Of a stretch of 64,000 bases of DNA, positions 44,496 through 56,800 are shown piece by piece. Within the stretch, counting starts at the first letter, position 1. The number at the start of each line of letters is the position of its first letter. Source of the DNA: Caenorhabditis remanei (taxonomy: Eukaryota > Nematoda > Chromadorea > Rhabditida > Rhabditidae); the NCBI RefSeq assembly GCF_010183535.1, contig NC_071328.1:12214001-12278000 (forward strand), in the 5' to 3' direction. The notes beneath the pieces were generated by a model, which worked only from the letters and a program-made list of their open reading frames with translations, made no database searches and was not told where the DNA came from. The position numbers and the translations under genes are program-made.

Positions 44496-44793
44496 AGTCG
44501 AGAGGAATTTTTCTGTAATTTTTCGTTGAAAATGAGAAAAATTCAGCGAAAATTAAAGCATTTTCCGTTTATTTCAAGCAAGTTTTCTCTCAAAAATGAG
44601 CAAGGTACAGTACCCAGTAAAACTTGTTTCGCTGCGAGACCTACGGGCGCGAAACTAAATTTTTGAAGTTCTTCGTCAAACTTTTGCAACGAATTTCTCT
44701 CGAAAATTGTTGAAAACTGCATTTCGCACTAAAATGTAACATTTTTCTCCAAAAAATACCTTTTCGCCTTCACTAAATTGCTTAAAATTACAG

Positions 44794-47334
44794 ATGAGTG
44801 CTGATAAAATGTTTTCAACACCCATCGAAAGGTCGCTAAACCGGCTGACACTGATTCAGCAAGCTGCTGCACGAAGTGGAGCTCTCCCGGCTGCCGGACA
44901 GTTCAGGAACTCTAAATTGTCGCCGTTTGAGGTTTCTCAAATGTCTGGAGTATCGATTTCTATGGTAAAACAATGGAACATTTTCATTTTCAATTATATT
45001 TTTTCAGATCGAACGCGGAAAAATCAACAGTCGAGAATTCATTCAAGAACTCGAGTGGTTTCAACAAGAAACTTCAACCAGATGCTTTATTGACGGTGAA
45101 ATGTGGACGAATGAGATTCTGGCGTATATTCCGAATGAATGGCTTGTGGAAAGCGAGACAACAGTCTGGCATACAAATGTGAAACCATTTGTTAATGATT
45201 CATTGTCTTCCATAACTTCCCCGTCATCGTCAACACAGAGAGAAGACGTCACGCCGAAGAAAGATTCATATTCATCGAGATTCGCACGAACGCTGATCAA
45301 AAATAAAGACTTCCGACGGGCGGCTCATTTCTTGGAGAAAACTATCAAAGACAACCGATCGGATCACTTTTTGTATTATAGATGCTTGTTTTTGGCATAT
45401 TATCAAGAACATTTGGAGAATGATTCAGAAGGAGTTGAGAGAAAAACAAGTTTTGCAGAAGAGAAATCTCCTTTTTCGATTCTTTATCAGGTAGGATAAT
45501 GTGTAAGCCGTAAAGTTAACTGAAAGAATTTTGAATAGAAATCGCTGAAAACTGTAAATGTATTGTTAATATCTGCCTTTTTCATACTTTTGCATACTTG
45601 TCAAGACCCGGCCCGGCCCGAAGGGTCGGGTATTTTATCGCCAAATTTAAAATTTCAATTTTTTCGAATTTTTTGATAATTAAAATTTTTTTCGCGAAAA
45701 AGTCAAGTTTTCGACTATCTTTTAGAATTAGAAGGGATTCTGAAAAATCATCAGAAATGTTCACATTTTCGATGAAAAACTGGAAAAGTTTCGTTTTAAA
45801 GTTTGAAAAAAATTGGTTCAATTTTTGAAGCCGGGTCTTCGGGGCTTCCCGGGCCGGACCTTGACAAGTATGTACTTTTGTAATTTTTAAAGATCAAATA
45901 AAATTACATTAAATCCCTCAAGTTTTAATTTTCAGAGAATGATTGACGAAAAACTCCGAGAAAACGACGACGTCTGGTTCGAATACTTAATGGGACTCCT
46001 CGAAGTTCAACTCGGACTCAAAGTCGAAGCAGAGAAATCCTTCCGAAGTGTCATCATCAGAGAGCCACGTCACTGGCTTGCATGGGAAGGTCTATCCCTC
46101 CTTATCTGTGACATCGAAGACGCCGACACCTTCGTGACAAGTTCTAATATCAAGTCGGTTTGGATGAGTGACTGGTTCATGGTGCTCGTTCTTCAACGAT
46201 TCCATCAACACTCGATGGCAATTCAGAAGGCTGAACAGCTTGTGACACGTGGAATGACAGGGATTCCAATGATTATTACGAAGATCGCTGCTTGCTCGAA
46301 TGCTCGACACGATCACGATCAGGCGATTGCAAATTTCGAAGACGTCCGAAAGATCGATCCATATCGATTGACAGATCTTCATTTGCTATCCGATTCACTC
46401 TACATCCGAAATGATCAGAGACAGTTGTCTGCGTTGGCGATGGAAGTCTACAAAGTGCACAAATTCAGATGGGAAACCTGCTGTATCGTGGCGAATTACC
46501 ATGCAATGCGTCGTGACAGCGAACATGCCATCAAGTTCTTCCAGCGAGCTCTTCGTCTGAATCCTGGATTTGCTGCTCTTTGGGTTCTAATTGGTCACGA
46601 GTTTATGGAGATGAAGAATAATGCGGCGGCTTGTGTCTCTTATCGAAGAGCCATCGAAATCGATCCAGCAGATCATCGTGGTTGGTATGGACTCGGTCAG
46701 ATGTATGATATCATGAAAATGCCCGCCTATTCGCTGTATTATTATCAAGAAGCTCAAAAATGCAAACCACACGATTCCCGTCTTCTGGTGGCTCTTGGAG
46801 AGGTTTATTCGAAGCTCAACAGGGTCGACGACGCTGAGAAATGCTTCACGGGCGCTTATCTATTCGGAGATGTTGAAGGAAATGCCCTGTGGAATTTGGC
46901 GAAACTGCATGAAAAGTACTGGGATAATCATCGAGCTGCACAAGTTTTCGAAGTGTTCCTAGTGGTTTATGAGCATGTGACTTCTGTTGAGGAGAAGATT
47001 ATCTATGCGGTCGCATTTTTGGCGAATCACTTCTTTAAAAATGATAATTTCGAGAAAGCCGGAGAATTCGCGACGAAATGTATGGCCTATGAATCGATCT
47101 GTCAGGAAGGAAATCGTCTCTTCCGGGAGATTTCGAAAGTCCATCGACGTGAGGCAGAAAAAGCGGCTGAGAGAGGAAGAAGGTCTGGAGAAGGAACTAG
47201 CAGCCAAGGAGCAGCTCAAAATGATGAGGAGGGAGGGTGAGCTTATCTAGTTTTGAAAAAAAAAAACTAATAATAAATAACATTTCAGCGGCGAAGAGGA
47301 GATGTCCGAAGGAGAGGATGATCTTACGTTTTAA
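44794..47334 (+). CDS. mat-3: Anaphase-promoting complex subunit 8 (CDC23), TPR protein
   Basis: Four exons: 44794-44964, 45008-45490, 45936-47236, 47289-47334; 666 residues. The C-terminal half is an array of tetratricopeptide repeats with the strongly conserved APC8 sequences ETCCIVANYHAMRRDSEHA, FFQRALRLNPGFAALWVLI, GHEFMEMKN, GWYGLGQMYDIMKMP, YYYQEAQKCKP and DSRLLVALGEVY. The acidic tail (GEEEMSEGEDDLTF) is typical of the family. APC8 is a scaffold subunit of the E3 ligase that targets securin and cyclin B at anaphase. In C. elegans, mat-3 is on chromosome III by memory, so its place here beside chromosome I genes is unexpected. The symbol rests on family identity; a paralogue is possible. 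Confidence 0.87.
45593..45872. mobile_element. 280-bp element with 13-bp perfect TIRs in the CDC23 intron
   Basis: CATACTTGTCAAG and its exact inverse CTTGACAAGTATG, followed inward by ACCCGGCCCGG / GGGCCGG. The inside is AT-rich with a CGCGAAAAAGTC word. Relatives are in bli-4 (31926-32119) and, as a fragment, near 43618-43665 in mut-2. Confidence 0.8.
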
Positions 47335-47596
47335 TATTGCATCGATCTCAATTATTTCTCAATTCTGCTCCCCTATGTTTATATATTATACTCTATTGCA
47401 TCAAATAAATTATTTTTACTTCTTTTATTCCATTTTCAACCCTTTTTGTCATGAAAAACTCTGATAGTTTGTCCTGCCTCCAAAAGTTGAAAACAACGAC
47501 GCGCCGAAATTCCGCCGCGCGTGTTGTTTAGCGCAGTCAAAATAATCTCTTTCCAACGATTTTCTGTGCTTTCCTCGCCTGGTTTTCGGGTTGAAA

Positions 47597-49113
47597 ATGA
47601 GTGAAATCTCTTATGACGGATCTTTGATTATACCCGATGATGATGCAGAAGAAACAATCGAGCCAGAAGATGCAGTCAATCCAATAGATGCGGCGTTGGC
47701 AGCAGATCTAGTCGATTCAATAAAGCCAGATGACCCTGTCGATCCAGTCGATCCAGTGGCTCCAGCAGATCCAGTGGCGCCAGTAGACCCAGTGGAGCCA
47801 GCAGCACCTCCAATGCCTCCACCACCTCCAACGCCTCCAAAACCTGCTGTAAAATGGTACGAAACGAAAAACTAAATTTGATTTTACCGCTCAAAAAGTT
47901 CCAGGAGCGACAACGCCAGTTCTCAACAGCTTATCATGCGTTTGGAGAAGTTTGTGATCAACCAGAATCTCGACAAAAGCTATAAGAAGATTGTGAGACT
48001 ATAAATTTTCTGCAAAAAAAGAATGTATCACTTTTCAGGCCACCGATGGGATTTCCAGTAGTAAACGGACGTTAGAGTCACTATTGGCTCGTAACGGAGG
48101 TCATCAGAATCTGTTAAGCGAAGAAATGAGCAGAATCAACAATAAAAACTACACTTTGGACGCGAATGGACGAGTTTGTCTTGTTAAAAACCCATCGAAT
48201 GAGACGAGTCGCCATCAAGAAGTATTTTGAGCTGAAAATTCATTTATTTTACTAAAAACCGGCTAGTTTCAGCTGGTAACCCTTCAAAAAGATACTCATG
48301 AACTCCGGTGTCTTCGAGAATATCTGATGTTGGCTCTGGAAGCAATTATGCATAATCATCGAGAGATGATGGTGAATTATGTGCAGACGGTCAGAGAAAC
48401 GCCACGACAGATACCACAATCAGCTATTGATAATGCTATGGTGAATAGTTTGTTGTTTTCGAAAATTGCCCTTTTTACACATCTGAAATTAAATTCAGGC
48501 TAAAGCCAACACCGAAACCATTGAGGATTTCGTCCAAATGACGCTGGCCGTCGACGAAACCATTGCTCGCGAGGAGATTCGATCGGAACAACGGAAGAAA
48601 CTGAAGAAATCGATTGAAGCGGAGACTTTTCTGATGCGAATGATGCTTGAAATGGAGGATATCCGAGAGGCAAACGTCGATGATTTGGTTGCATTGTGGA
48701 AGTGAGAGAATAGGATTTTTGGGGTGGAAAAAAGAGGAAATTAAAGTGTTAAGTAGAAAAAGTGTGGTATTTGGGAGTTTTTCGAGCGAATAGTCTGGAA
48801 TCTTTTAATCGGACGATTGAAAAATTGCGTATAATGCTAAAGCTTGAAAATTTGCGAACAATGCATGTCGCTAAAACGTATTAACAAAGACGAAAAAAGG
48901 AAGAAAATTGTTTTTTTTGTTGTTTTTCTGTAAAACGAGTGAGCCGCTATTTTCACTCAATGTCTCATGATAGTTTCATGATGAAACCTCAGTTTCTCCC
49001 CAAATTTTCTTCAACCTCTTTATATTTCCAGATCCCATCAACGCCCTGTCACCGCCAAACAATCTCCGAACCCAGCCGTAAACAAAGCATCTGGCGACAC
49101 CCCTCAAATCTAA
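47597..49113 (+). CDS. Unrecognised acidic/coiled protein with Asp-Pro-Val repeats
   Basis: Six exons: 47597-47856, 47905-47992, 48039-48221, 48273-48440, 48499-48701, 49032-49113; 327 residues. The N-terminus is acidic and carries DPVDPVDPVAPADPVAPVDP-type repeats and a poly-Pro stretch. The rest is charged and helical (MRLEKFVINQNLDKSYKKI, REYLMLALEAIMHNHREMM, EEIRSEQRKKLKKSIEAETF), suggesting coiled coil; the end is basic (SHQRPVTAKQSPNPAV). I do not recognise the family. The exon 5 donor (AA|GTGAGA) overlaps an in-frame TGA, so retention of the last intron gives a shorter protein ending VALWK. The gene lies 263 bp after CDC23 on the same strand and might be operonic. Its last exon is duplicated at 53193. 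Confidence 0.75.
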
Positions 49114-49325
49114 CTTCCTAAAATTCGCCTTCTCAAAAATTGCATTTTCTATTTATTTGTTCAAAACCGCTCGATTGTAATCCATGTGTCGCTTTGTCAT
49201 ATACCTATTATCTAGTACTAGAATCTCTCATCAACTTGTCTTCTATTCTCCAATTCATTTGTACCATTTCTCTCTTCTAAAAGTATCAAAACTTCTCCCC
49301 CCGAAAACTTGTAGACCCCCTGTGA
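49015..49325. repeat. Segmental duplication, source copy (last exon and 3' UTR of the 47597 gene)
   Basis: From CCTCTTTATATTTCCAG (splice acceptor) through the whole last exon and about 210 bp of 3' UTR. Matches 53176-53462, with a few substitutions and about 24 bp of deletion in the copy. Confidence 0.9.
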
Positions 49326-49511
49326 GTCTTTCCCTTGTAATTCACTTCCACAATTGCTTTCTCTGAAATTACATACACCCGCCTGTAAATGTTTTTGTAT
49401 CTATGGGAAACAAAGAATTCAAATTCAAACTAGATGAAAACGAAACTTCAAAAATTAATTTACTTTCCAATACAAATAATCAATCCATATTACGAATAGC
49501 CATGAGTTCAT
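49114..49511. other. Convergent 3' region of the 47597 gene and the WSN gene
   Basis: Pyrimidine-rich 3' UTR sequence; no extra exon seen. Confidence 0.4.
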
Positions 49512-52469
49512 TCACTTTTTGCTCTTCTTTTCCTTCTTCTTCTTGTCTCCTTTTTTCTTCGACTTCTCAGTTTTCTTCATTTTGCTCTTTGGTTCCTCCT
49601 GGATTGTGACACTTTTCGACATCGTATCGTTATTTGTCGTCGGAGTTCCTGAATTCAATGTTTATGCTGATACCGTAACCCACTCTAAGCTCACCCGTTG
49701 TCTCAGTATCTCCTCCCGTCTTCTCGGTTGCTCCAGTGCTCTTTCCTTTCGATTTCTTTCCTTTTGATTTCTTCCCTCCGCCACCCTCTTCAATTCCTCG
49801 AGTCTTCCCTTTTCTTTTCATTTCTCGCTTTCGTTTCAGATGCAAGAAAGTCATGCCACCACCAATACCTATGACAAGAAGAGCTACTATGATACCAGTG
49901 AAGATACCGAGGTTTTTGATGAAAGCCCTGCAAAATTTTGAGATATTTTTAGAAATACTGGTTTCTGTCACTAACCCCCAAGAAGGGTTGTCATCACCTT
50001 CACTTTCAGAACTATTCGATGGAGAAGACGTAGCCACTACTGATGATCCATGGAACTTTGCGAACGTCGCTTCCAGAGAACTCAACGATTTCTTCGCAGA
50101 TTGGAGGGCAGTCTGATATTTTGCAAAGTCCAAACCAATCGAATCGAGCTTTTCCCAAATTGGAACGTCTTTACGAAGAAGGTCTGGAGCTGAAGATGAA
50201 GGGTCATTAGCCAATTTCTCAATTGAGACGATGGCAGTCTTGAAGTCTGTGGGAATTCCATTGAAAGATGCAGCCTTATCAAAGATATCAGAATGATCGG
50301 AGAGTTTCTCGGATTTTGAAGCTTTCACAGAAAAAATGTATTGACTAATTGAAGATTTCAATGTATTGATATCTCCTCCCAATCGGCTCAACTCATCCAA
50401 ACTTTTTTCTTCGTCAGAACTCAATTTCACTCGACTCGACTTCCTCTCTACATCGATCGTTCCCACTGCATGAATCAATCGCTTCATATCAACTGGATCT
50501 TTTGTCATTTGTTTCATACTAACAATTCCGCGTGTCGCCGATCCAAGAGTATCCGAATCCTTCTTCGCATCTTCCAAACTCATCAATACATCAGTTTCCT
50601 TATTTTTCAATCCCTTTATCTTATTGATCTCTCCTTCCAATGCCTTCAGTTTTGGTTGCATTTTTCCAATGTTCTGAACCAGTGATGGGAAATCAAGATT
50701 TCCTTTGTTTTTAGTCAATTGGCTGAGTTTTCGACGCAGTTTAATCACTGGTTCGATTGACTCAAACTCTCCGATTCCTCTAAGTTTAACCAGCACACCC
50801 ACGAACGTATTCGAATCAGTAACGAAGGTCTTCAGTTTCTGGAAGTTTTGCGAGACTTGAGAAGCAGACTCTTTGACTGGTTGGGCTTGATTTGTTGTGC
50901 TGATAGTGAGAGCAGTTACCAAAGATTTCGTATCGGCCAACTTATCGGAAAAGCTATCCAGTTTTTCGAGCACTGCCTTGTATTCTTCACTGTCTTTCAG
51001 ACGTGCAACGAATGCTACCGGATCGTCTTTATGTGTGGGATCAGTGATATTTCTAATATGCTCCAGATTCTTCTTCATGTCTTCTGTTATAGTTTCTTTC
51101 GATACTTCTACAACTGTATCAGCTGCTTCAATTTGATCGAACAGAGAAGAAATGTGTTCAATCAATGTGTTATAAGTATCCCACTAGGCAGGAATAATGT
51201 TTGAAGCACTAATTGATTCCTGAACATCTTTCAGCTTCGAAGCCAAATCATCGAAAGATACCGTCAGTTGAGATGCATCTGTTATACTATTCACAACTTC
51301 AGATATGCTTTTGAGCGTATCTTTTGAAGGAGAACCGAGCGAGTTTTCCACGTCTTCAGTCAGTTTTTGAATGATTTCCAGGCTTTTCAGAGCAGCAGCT
51401 AACTTCGGATATTCGTTTCCAACCACAGACTGTATCCAATCATTCTCGAAATCTTTAGAAATCAACCCAATATTTGATGACCCCTCAGAGAAAGCAGGAA
51501 TATGTTTCAAATCTCTGCTACCACTCCTGTGTAGTCTCGAATCAAAAACATGTTCCAATGTTTTAAACTTCAAGTTTTCTTTCTTCACTTCACCAATCAC
51601 CTCTCCCATTCTCTTTATGTTTTCTCCAATCAGAGCTATGTTATTGTCATCGTCCGGCTTACTGTATTTCATCACTTTGGCGTTTTTATTCCATTCCGCC
51701 ATACTTCTTCGAATTGAAAACCAATTCAAAAATATTCCTTTGGCAGCGGTGATTGCATCGGTTTTTAGTGGTTTATAATTTTGAGTCAGATCCTCCAGTA
51801 AACCTTTGGCTGCGTTTCTTACTTGATCCAAAACGTCCTGATGGGTTTTTCTATCTTTCACGGGAATCCCTTGTTCAATCTTTTTTCGATTACTGAGAAA
51901 ACCATCGAGAGCTTCATAATAACTCTAAAAATGGTCCCATTCGATTCCTTTAACATCTTTAAGTGTGTCCACTTCCGCTTGAAACGTTGCATCTGGTGCT
52001 GCCAAGCTCGCCACTCCATTCGACAAATCAATTATGGATCTCAGCAATGTCAATCGGTTCTCTATGTTCACAACACCATCATTCGTTTTCAATTTCCCCG
52101 GAAGTTCATCGATTTTCTTAGCGACTCCTTCCATTGTTCCGACATCCAGATTTTGAATTTCAGAGAGTTTTACAGCTTCGAGATTGAGGAGCTCCGAAAT
52201 AAGGTCAGCAGGCGGAACAGTTCCTTTGATCATCCCTTGTTGCAGATACATCCCATTAGTGATACGAGCCAGCATCTGCATTTGTTTCAGGGAAGTCGTG
52301 AACTCCTCTGAAATTTCAATTTTTGAAACTTGAATCTTATTTTTTGACACGTCATCTAAACAAGTTACTAACCATCAGTTGCACGCGAGAAGCGAGTCAA
52401 ATTTCCAGTCGGATGCCCATTTACAAGAATCGCTCCAATCCATACGACAAATGAAATGAGTCGAATCAT
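49512..52469 (-). CDS. WSN-domain single-pass membrane protein, with two in-frame TAG triplets
   Basis: Exons: 52469-52373, 52307-49976, 49927-49695, 49648-49512. Signal peptide (IRLISFVVWIGAILVNG), then the nematode-specific WSN domain (N-terminal NLTRFSRAT, ...QMLARITNGMYLQQGMIKG, LISELLNLEAVKLSEI). A long helical, charged region follows, then a TM segment (GIFTGIIVALLVIGIGGGMTF) and a Lys-rich cytosolic tail (KSKGKKSKGK, ending KKEKKSKK). The frame is open for about 930 codons except TAG at 51925-51927 and 51184-51186. Each TAG could be the 3' end of a tiny in-frame intron (48 bp from a GTGGAC donor; 42 bp from a GTTCAG donor), a recoded stop or a nonsense mutation. Function of the family is unknown. 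Short 46-48 bp introns elsewhere in the gene are normal. Confidence 0.7.
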
Positions 52470-52865
52470 TTGTGTAGTTCTCTTTCGTCTGAAAATATTT
52501 AATTATTCAGGAATTCAGAGATTCTGGTTACTTACACTACTCCTCTTTATTTGTTACGAGATAGCAGACTTTAAATGATTCAGATTCGATATTTTGATCG
52601 AAAACTGGAGGAATGAGCAAATTATTGAACAGGGGAAGTGGAAATAGGGTAGTGGAGTAGGGTGGTGTTTAGGAAAGGTCAGATTGATTCTCCCTGCCGT
52701 GAAACTTTTCTTTGTCTCTATCCACGATTTCCCACACTGCGAAAAAGAACTGGAAGAAATGTGAAGCCGATTTTTTCACGTTTTAATTCGATTCTTTGAT
52801 TTATTTTTTGCCCTGAAAATCCAGTATTTTCAGGATTTTCAGACGTCGCATCCATCAGAATTATG

Positions 52866-53153
52866 GAATTCTTTAACTTATGAGCCAGAAAACGTAAATT
52901 TTGGTCTGAAATGGACTTTTTTGATACAGAAAAACAGATTTTCAGAAAAATAAGTATAACTTTTTTGGCAGAAATATTCTCAAACAAAAATTGCAGGAAA
53001 TGTACTCGAGAACGCTCTGAAACGTTTTTTGAAAAAATAACTGTTGGCTGAAATAGCTGAAAACTATATTTTTCTAAAAATCTGTTTTTCTGTATCAAAA
53101 AAGTTATTTTCTGACCAAAATTCAGGTTTTCTGACCCATAAGATAAAGAATTC
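52866..53153. repeat. 288-bp palindromic element
   Basis: GAATTCTTTAACTTATGAG at the left and CATAAGATAAAGAATTC at the right. Inner arms AATTTTGGTCTGAAATGG ... TTGATACAGAAAAACAG face CTGTTTTTCTGTATCAAAAA ... CTGACCAAAATT. Confidence 0.75.
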
Positions 53154-53175
53154 AATTTTCTATTGAATTCTGGGG

Positions 53176-53462
53176 CCTCTTTATATTTCCAGATCCCATC
53201 AACGCCCTGTCACCGCCAAACAATCTCCGAACCCAGCCGTAAACAAAGCATCTGGCGACACCCCTCAAATCTAACTTCCTAAAATTTGCCTCCTCGCATT
53301 TTCTATGTATTTGTTTAAAACCGCTCAATTTCAGTTTGTTATATACCAATTACTAGAATCTCTCATCAACTTGTTTTCTATTCTCCAATTCATTTGTACC
53401 ATTTCTCTCTTCTAAAAGTATCAAAACTTCCCCCCCCCCGAAAACTTGTAGACCCCCTGTGA
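53176..53462 (+). pseudogene. Orphan copy of the terminal exon of the 47597 gene
   Basis: Carries the acceptor (ATTTCCAG, ending 53192), an intact exon (from 53193; frame SHQRPVTAKQSP... to TAA) and 3' UTR, but no upstream exons. It lies 4.16 kb downstream of the original, on the same strand, with the minus-strand WSN gene between. It is unlikely to be spliced to the parent but keeps an open frame. Confidence 0.8.
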
Positions 53463-53832
53463 ATCTGAAATTTGATTTGTATCATTGAGAACAAAAAACT
53501 GAAATGAAGTCTCTCTGAAAACGTCACTAGTCAAAATATTTTGGCTTCTTCTTTCCCCTTTTCCTAATCATTTGCCAGGCACCTGCCGCGTACCGCCCTT
53601 CTATCTAATTATGCACATTTCTCTGCGTCCTCCCCCTACTAATACACTATTTCCCCTGTTCTCCATGACAACCGGAGCACTGAAGCCTGAGAGAGAGAGA
53701 GAGCAGACGGCGTCTTCTCTGAACCTCTTCACGCGTATTATGAGAGGAAAGTAGTTGTTGCTTTTCCCCCCTTCTTACACTTCTTTTCTCTTATTTTTAT
53801 TTTTATTACTACAATTTTCAGGAGAGAGAGAA

Positions 53833-56800
53833 ATGTCTGAGGATGGAATCAAAGAAATTGAGGAGAACACGGAGAAGGTAAATTTGGAAAGTGAGATGGC
53901 AAATGATGAAGAAGTGGACGAAGAGAATGATGACATGTAAGTTTGAATGAGTTTTAATATTTTGAGTTTTCGTGCATTCCATATATGTAGTTGGAGTAAA
54001 AGCTGACCTGGATGAATTTTTTTGAAATTTCATATTTAGATTGCTTAGAGATTAGAGTTTTAATCAGATGATACTTTATGCCACAATGAACATTCTTAGT
54101 AAAAATGAAGGCAGCAGATTTTTTCAAAAGTTGTTAAAGTGAAAAGCTCTCAAATTTCGATAATATGCAGTTTCAGGGAGAAATGGCTTTGACAACCTGT
54201 AACTTTCAGGGTAGCGTCCCTACAAAAAAAGGTCAACTACAAATATGATGTGCTATTTTTGCTCTATCCAACCCATACAAAATAAAATTCGTGGGAAAAT
54301 CGGGTAGCACAAAAATACACTGTCAAAGTTTGCCATTTTCCACTGAAAACTGCCAAAGTTGATATCCTTTGGAGCGGTACTGTAGGCCGCCTAGGATACT
54401 AGTTTTTTGGGTTTTTTTCATTATTTTGAAGTCAATTCTATGAAACTGTGGAGAAAATCAAAGGCTTTCCTGAGTGATCATAGTAGTCCTTTTTCATAAA
54501 TGACGGAAAATTTATGTGTAGCTATCAAAGGGATCTCTTTTTTTTAAATAGACAGTGTTCCGATATGGGCTGTGCAAAAAACTTTCGAATAGTCTTTGAA
54601 AAAACCGTTTGAAAAATGTTGATTATTTCTACTGAAATGTTCAAAAATTAAGTAACAGAATAGTGATTTTTCGATTTTTCCTGAAATTTTTCTAATTTTG
54701 GACTCAAAAACAGGTTTCTGGGGGTCTGTCCTTGAAATGCTTACTGTTCAGGCACTTTTCTTGAGATTAAAAAATTTTTTTTTGGTTTTTTTGGTCAATA
54801 ATGTTCAAAAAACAAATTTTTCGAAACTCAACTTATTCCCACTCCCGTAATTAGGTGCTCAACCAAAATCTCACGTTCTCTCTCTCTTATCCAATAATCT
54901 ATATTCTTGTTTTCAGCACGATTCCCGAACTTCCCGAAGGGAAAATTCTAGAGCTCCGTCTGCTCTCCAATTGGGGTGATCCCAATTATATTGGCTTGAA
55001 TTCGGTGGAGATATTCACGTCGACAGGGGAGAGAGCTGTTGTAGAGAACGTGAGTGAACTTGTCAACTACAGTAACCGATTACTGTAGCCACACATCCCG
55101 AAAACGCGTCAACGGAACACCAGATCATCAAAAATTGCCAAAAACTTTCATTTTCAGATAACAACAAATGTCACTGAATACACTGGAAACTTGGAGTCCC
55201 TCCTCGTCGAACGTATCCGTTGTAAGGATACTGAAAAAATGTGGTGCGCCAAAAAATCACCAGAAAATCTAGATGGACAAATTATATTGAGACTGAAATT
55301 CAAGGAGTCTTGTAAATTGGCTCTCGTCAGGTTTTGGGTAGGTCAATTAGGAGAATTTGCAGTGGAGCGCAGTTGCAACATTCGATGGTTTCAGAACTAC
55401 AACGCTTCTCGTGTACATGCTCAAATTGGTGTCAGATATTTGGAGATGAATCTGGATGGAATCGGTATATTCAGAGGAGAACTTGAGTGTGCTTTCTCGG
55501 CGGATTCTGAGTTCACACCGATTATGGGAGAGGTGAATTGAGCGAACCGAAACTTTATGATTGTTAGAAAGAGTCGTCTTGACGAGCTGATTCTGAAAAT
55601 ATGATTTTCAAAAGATTCGGGTTAAAATTAAGCGAATTATGGCAATTTAAATAATTCACGATTTTCGAGAAGTTTTGAAAATCTGTAAATTTTTTATTTT
55701 TAAATATTTTCCGATAGTTTTTAGCTCAAATAACTTCAAAATTTTCAAAAATCTATGGAAAAATAAGCGCCTTGGGTTACTGTAGCTTTCGTGTCAAACC
55801 CCAAAAAACCAGGACTAGTCATGATTATACTCTTTCGAAGCGTCTTGACACGCTGATTTTGGAAATGTTATTTTCAAGAAGTTCAGACTGAGATTCAGTG
55901 AGATATGACGATTTTAAAATTCTGTAATTTTCGAAATTTACCGAAAATCTGTAACTTTCTTCTTAATACGATTTGTAACTTGAAAAATAGCAAATCGAAG
56001 GTGCAATCTCATGAAATTTAACCACATCTATTCATTTTCAACTTCCCAGACTGTCCTCTTCACGACCTCCGAGAGTATCCTAGAACTCATTGCTGTCCAT
56101 GACGTTTGTCTCATCAACCTTCCCGAAGAGCCCATCGCCAACACTACAACACTCGAGCTACTGAAAGCTGATCATTTAACACCGTACCGCCCATCGACTT
56201 GTGAAGAAAAGGATACTCCAAACACACCGAATATCTCACTTCCTGCTCCGAAATTTCCAGCAGCGTTGAGTTGTCCGCCGACGGGGTATAGGCACGATGT
56301 GAAAGGTTGGTTTAGAGTTTGAGGGGTGTAATGAGGGGCGGGGTAGTCTGAGAGCTTTGAATTTTGCATGAATCTGCAGATCATGTACATAATGTTATTT
56401 TTGTCGTTGACAAGGTTCCAAAGAAGATATCAGAAGAAGAATTGATGAGTAAGAATGTTAGGCAACCTATATCGCTTCATGGAGAAGTCAGACAAAAAAG
56501 TTGTCAACTACAGAAATGATCAGCGTAAAATTTCACACATTTTGTTAGTTGACAACATTTCGATAGCTCTTCAAGCTTTTGAGATACGCGGCTTCAAAGA
56601 TCTGAGCAACAGGAAGAGACGCAGAGAATCGAGAGTGTCTGATTTCTCTGTGTCTCTCCTCTCGTCTCTCCTCGCCGATCCCATGTTACCATCTTTTGAA
56701 GAGCCATGTCTCAAAAACTGAAAGAGCTATCGAAAAGTTTGTACAAAAATGAAGAACTAGGCTAGATCTATATCGCGATCTACAATTTATCAAAAGAAAT

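Larger units (their letters stand above)
52470..53832. other. Intergenic, WSN gene to KATNIP gene (divergent)
   Basis: No gene is supported. It holds one palindromic element (52866-53153) and the copied terminal exon (53176-53462). The KATNIP start is preceded by a TTTTCAG acceptor (53815-53821) that could be a trans-splice site. Confidence 0.4.

Noticed and set aside
50848..51204. Frames on the plus strand at 50848-52311
   Set aside because: Antisense shadows of the WSN gene exon.
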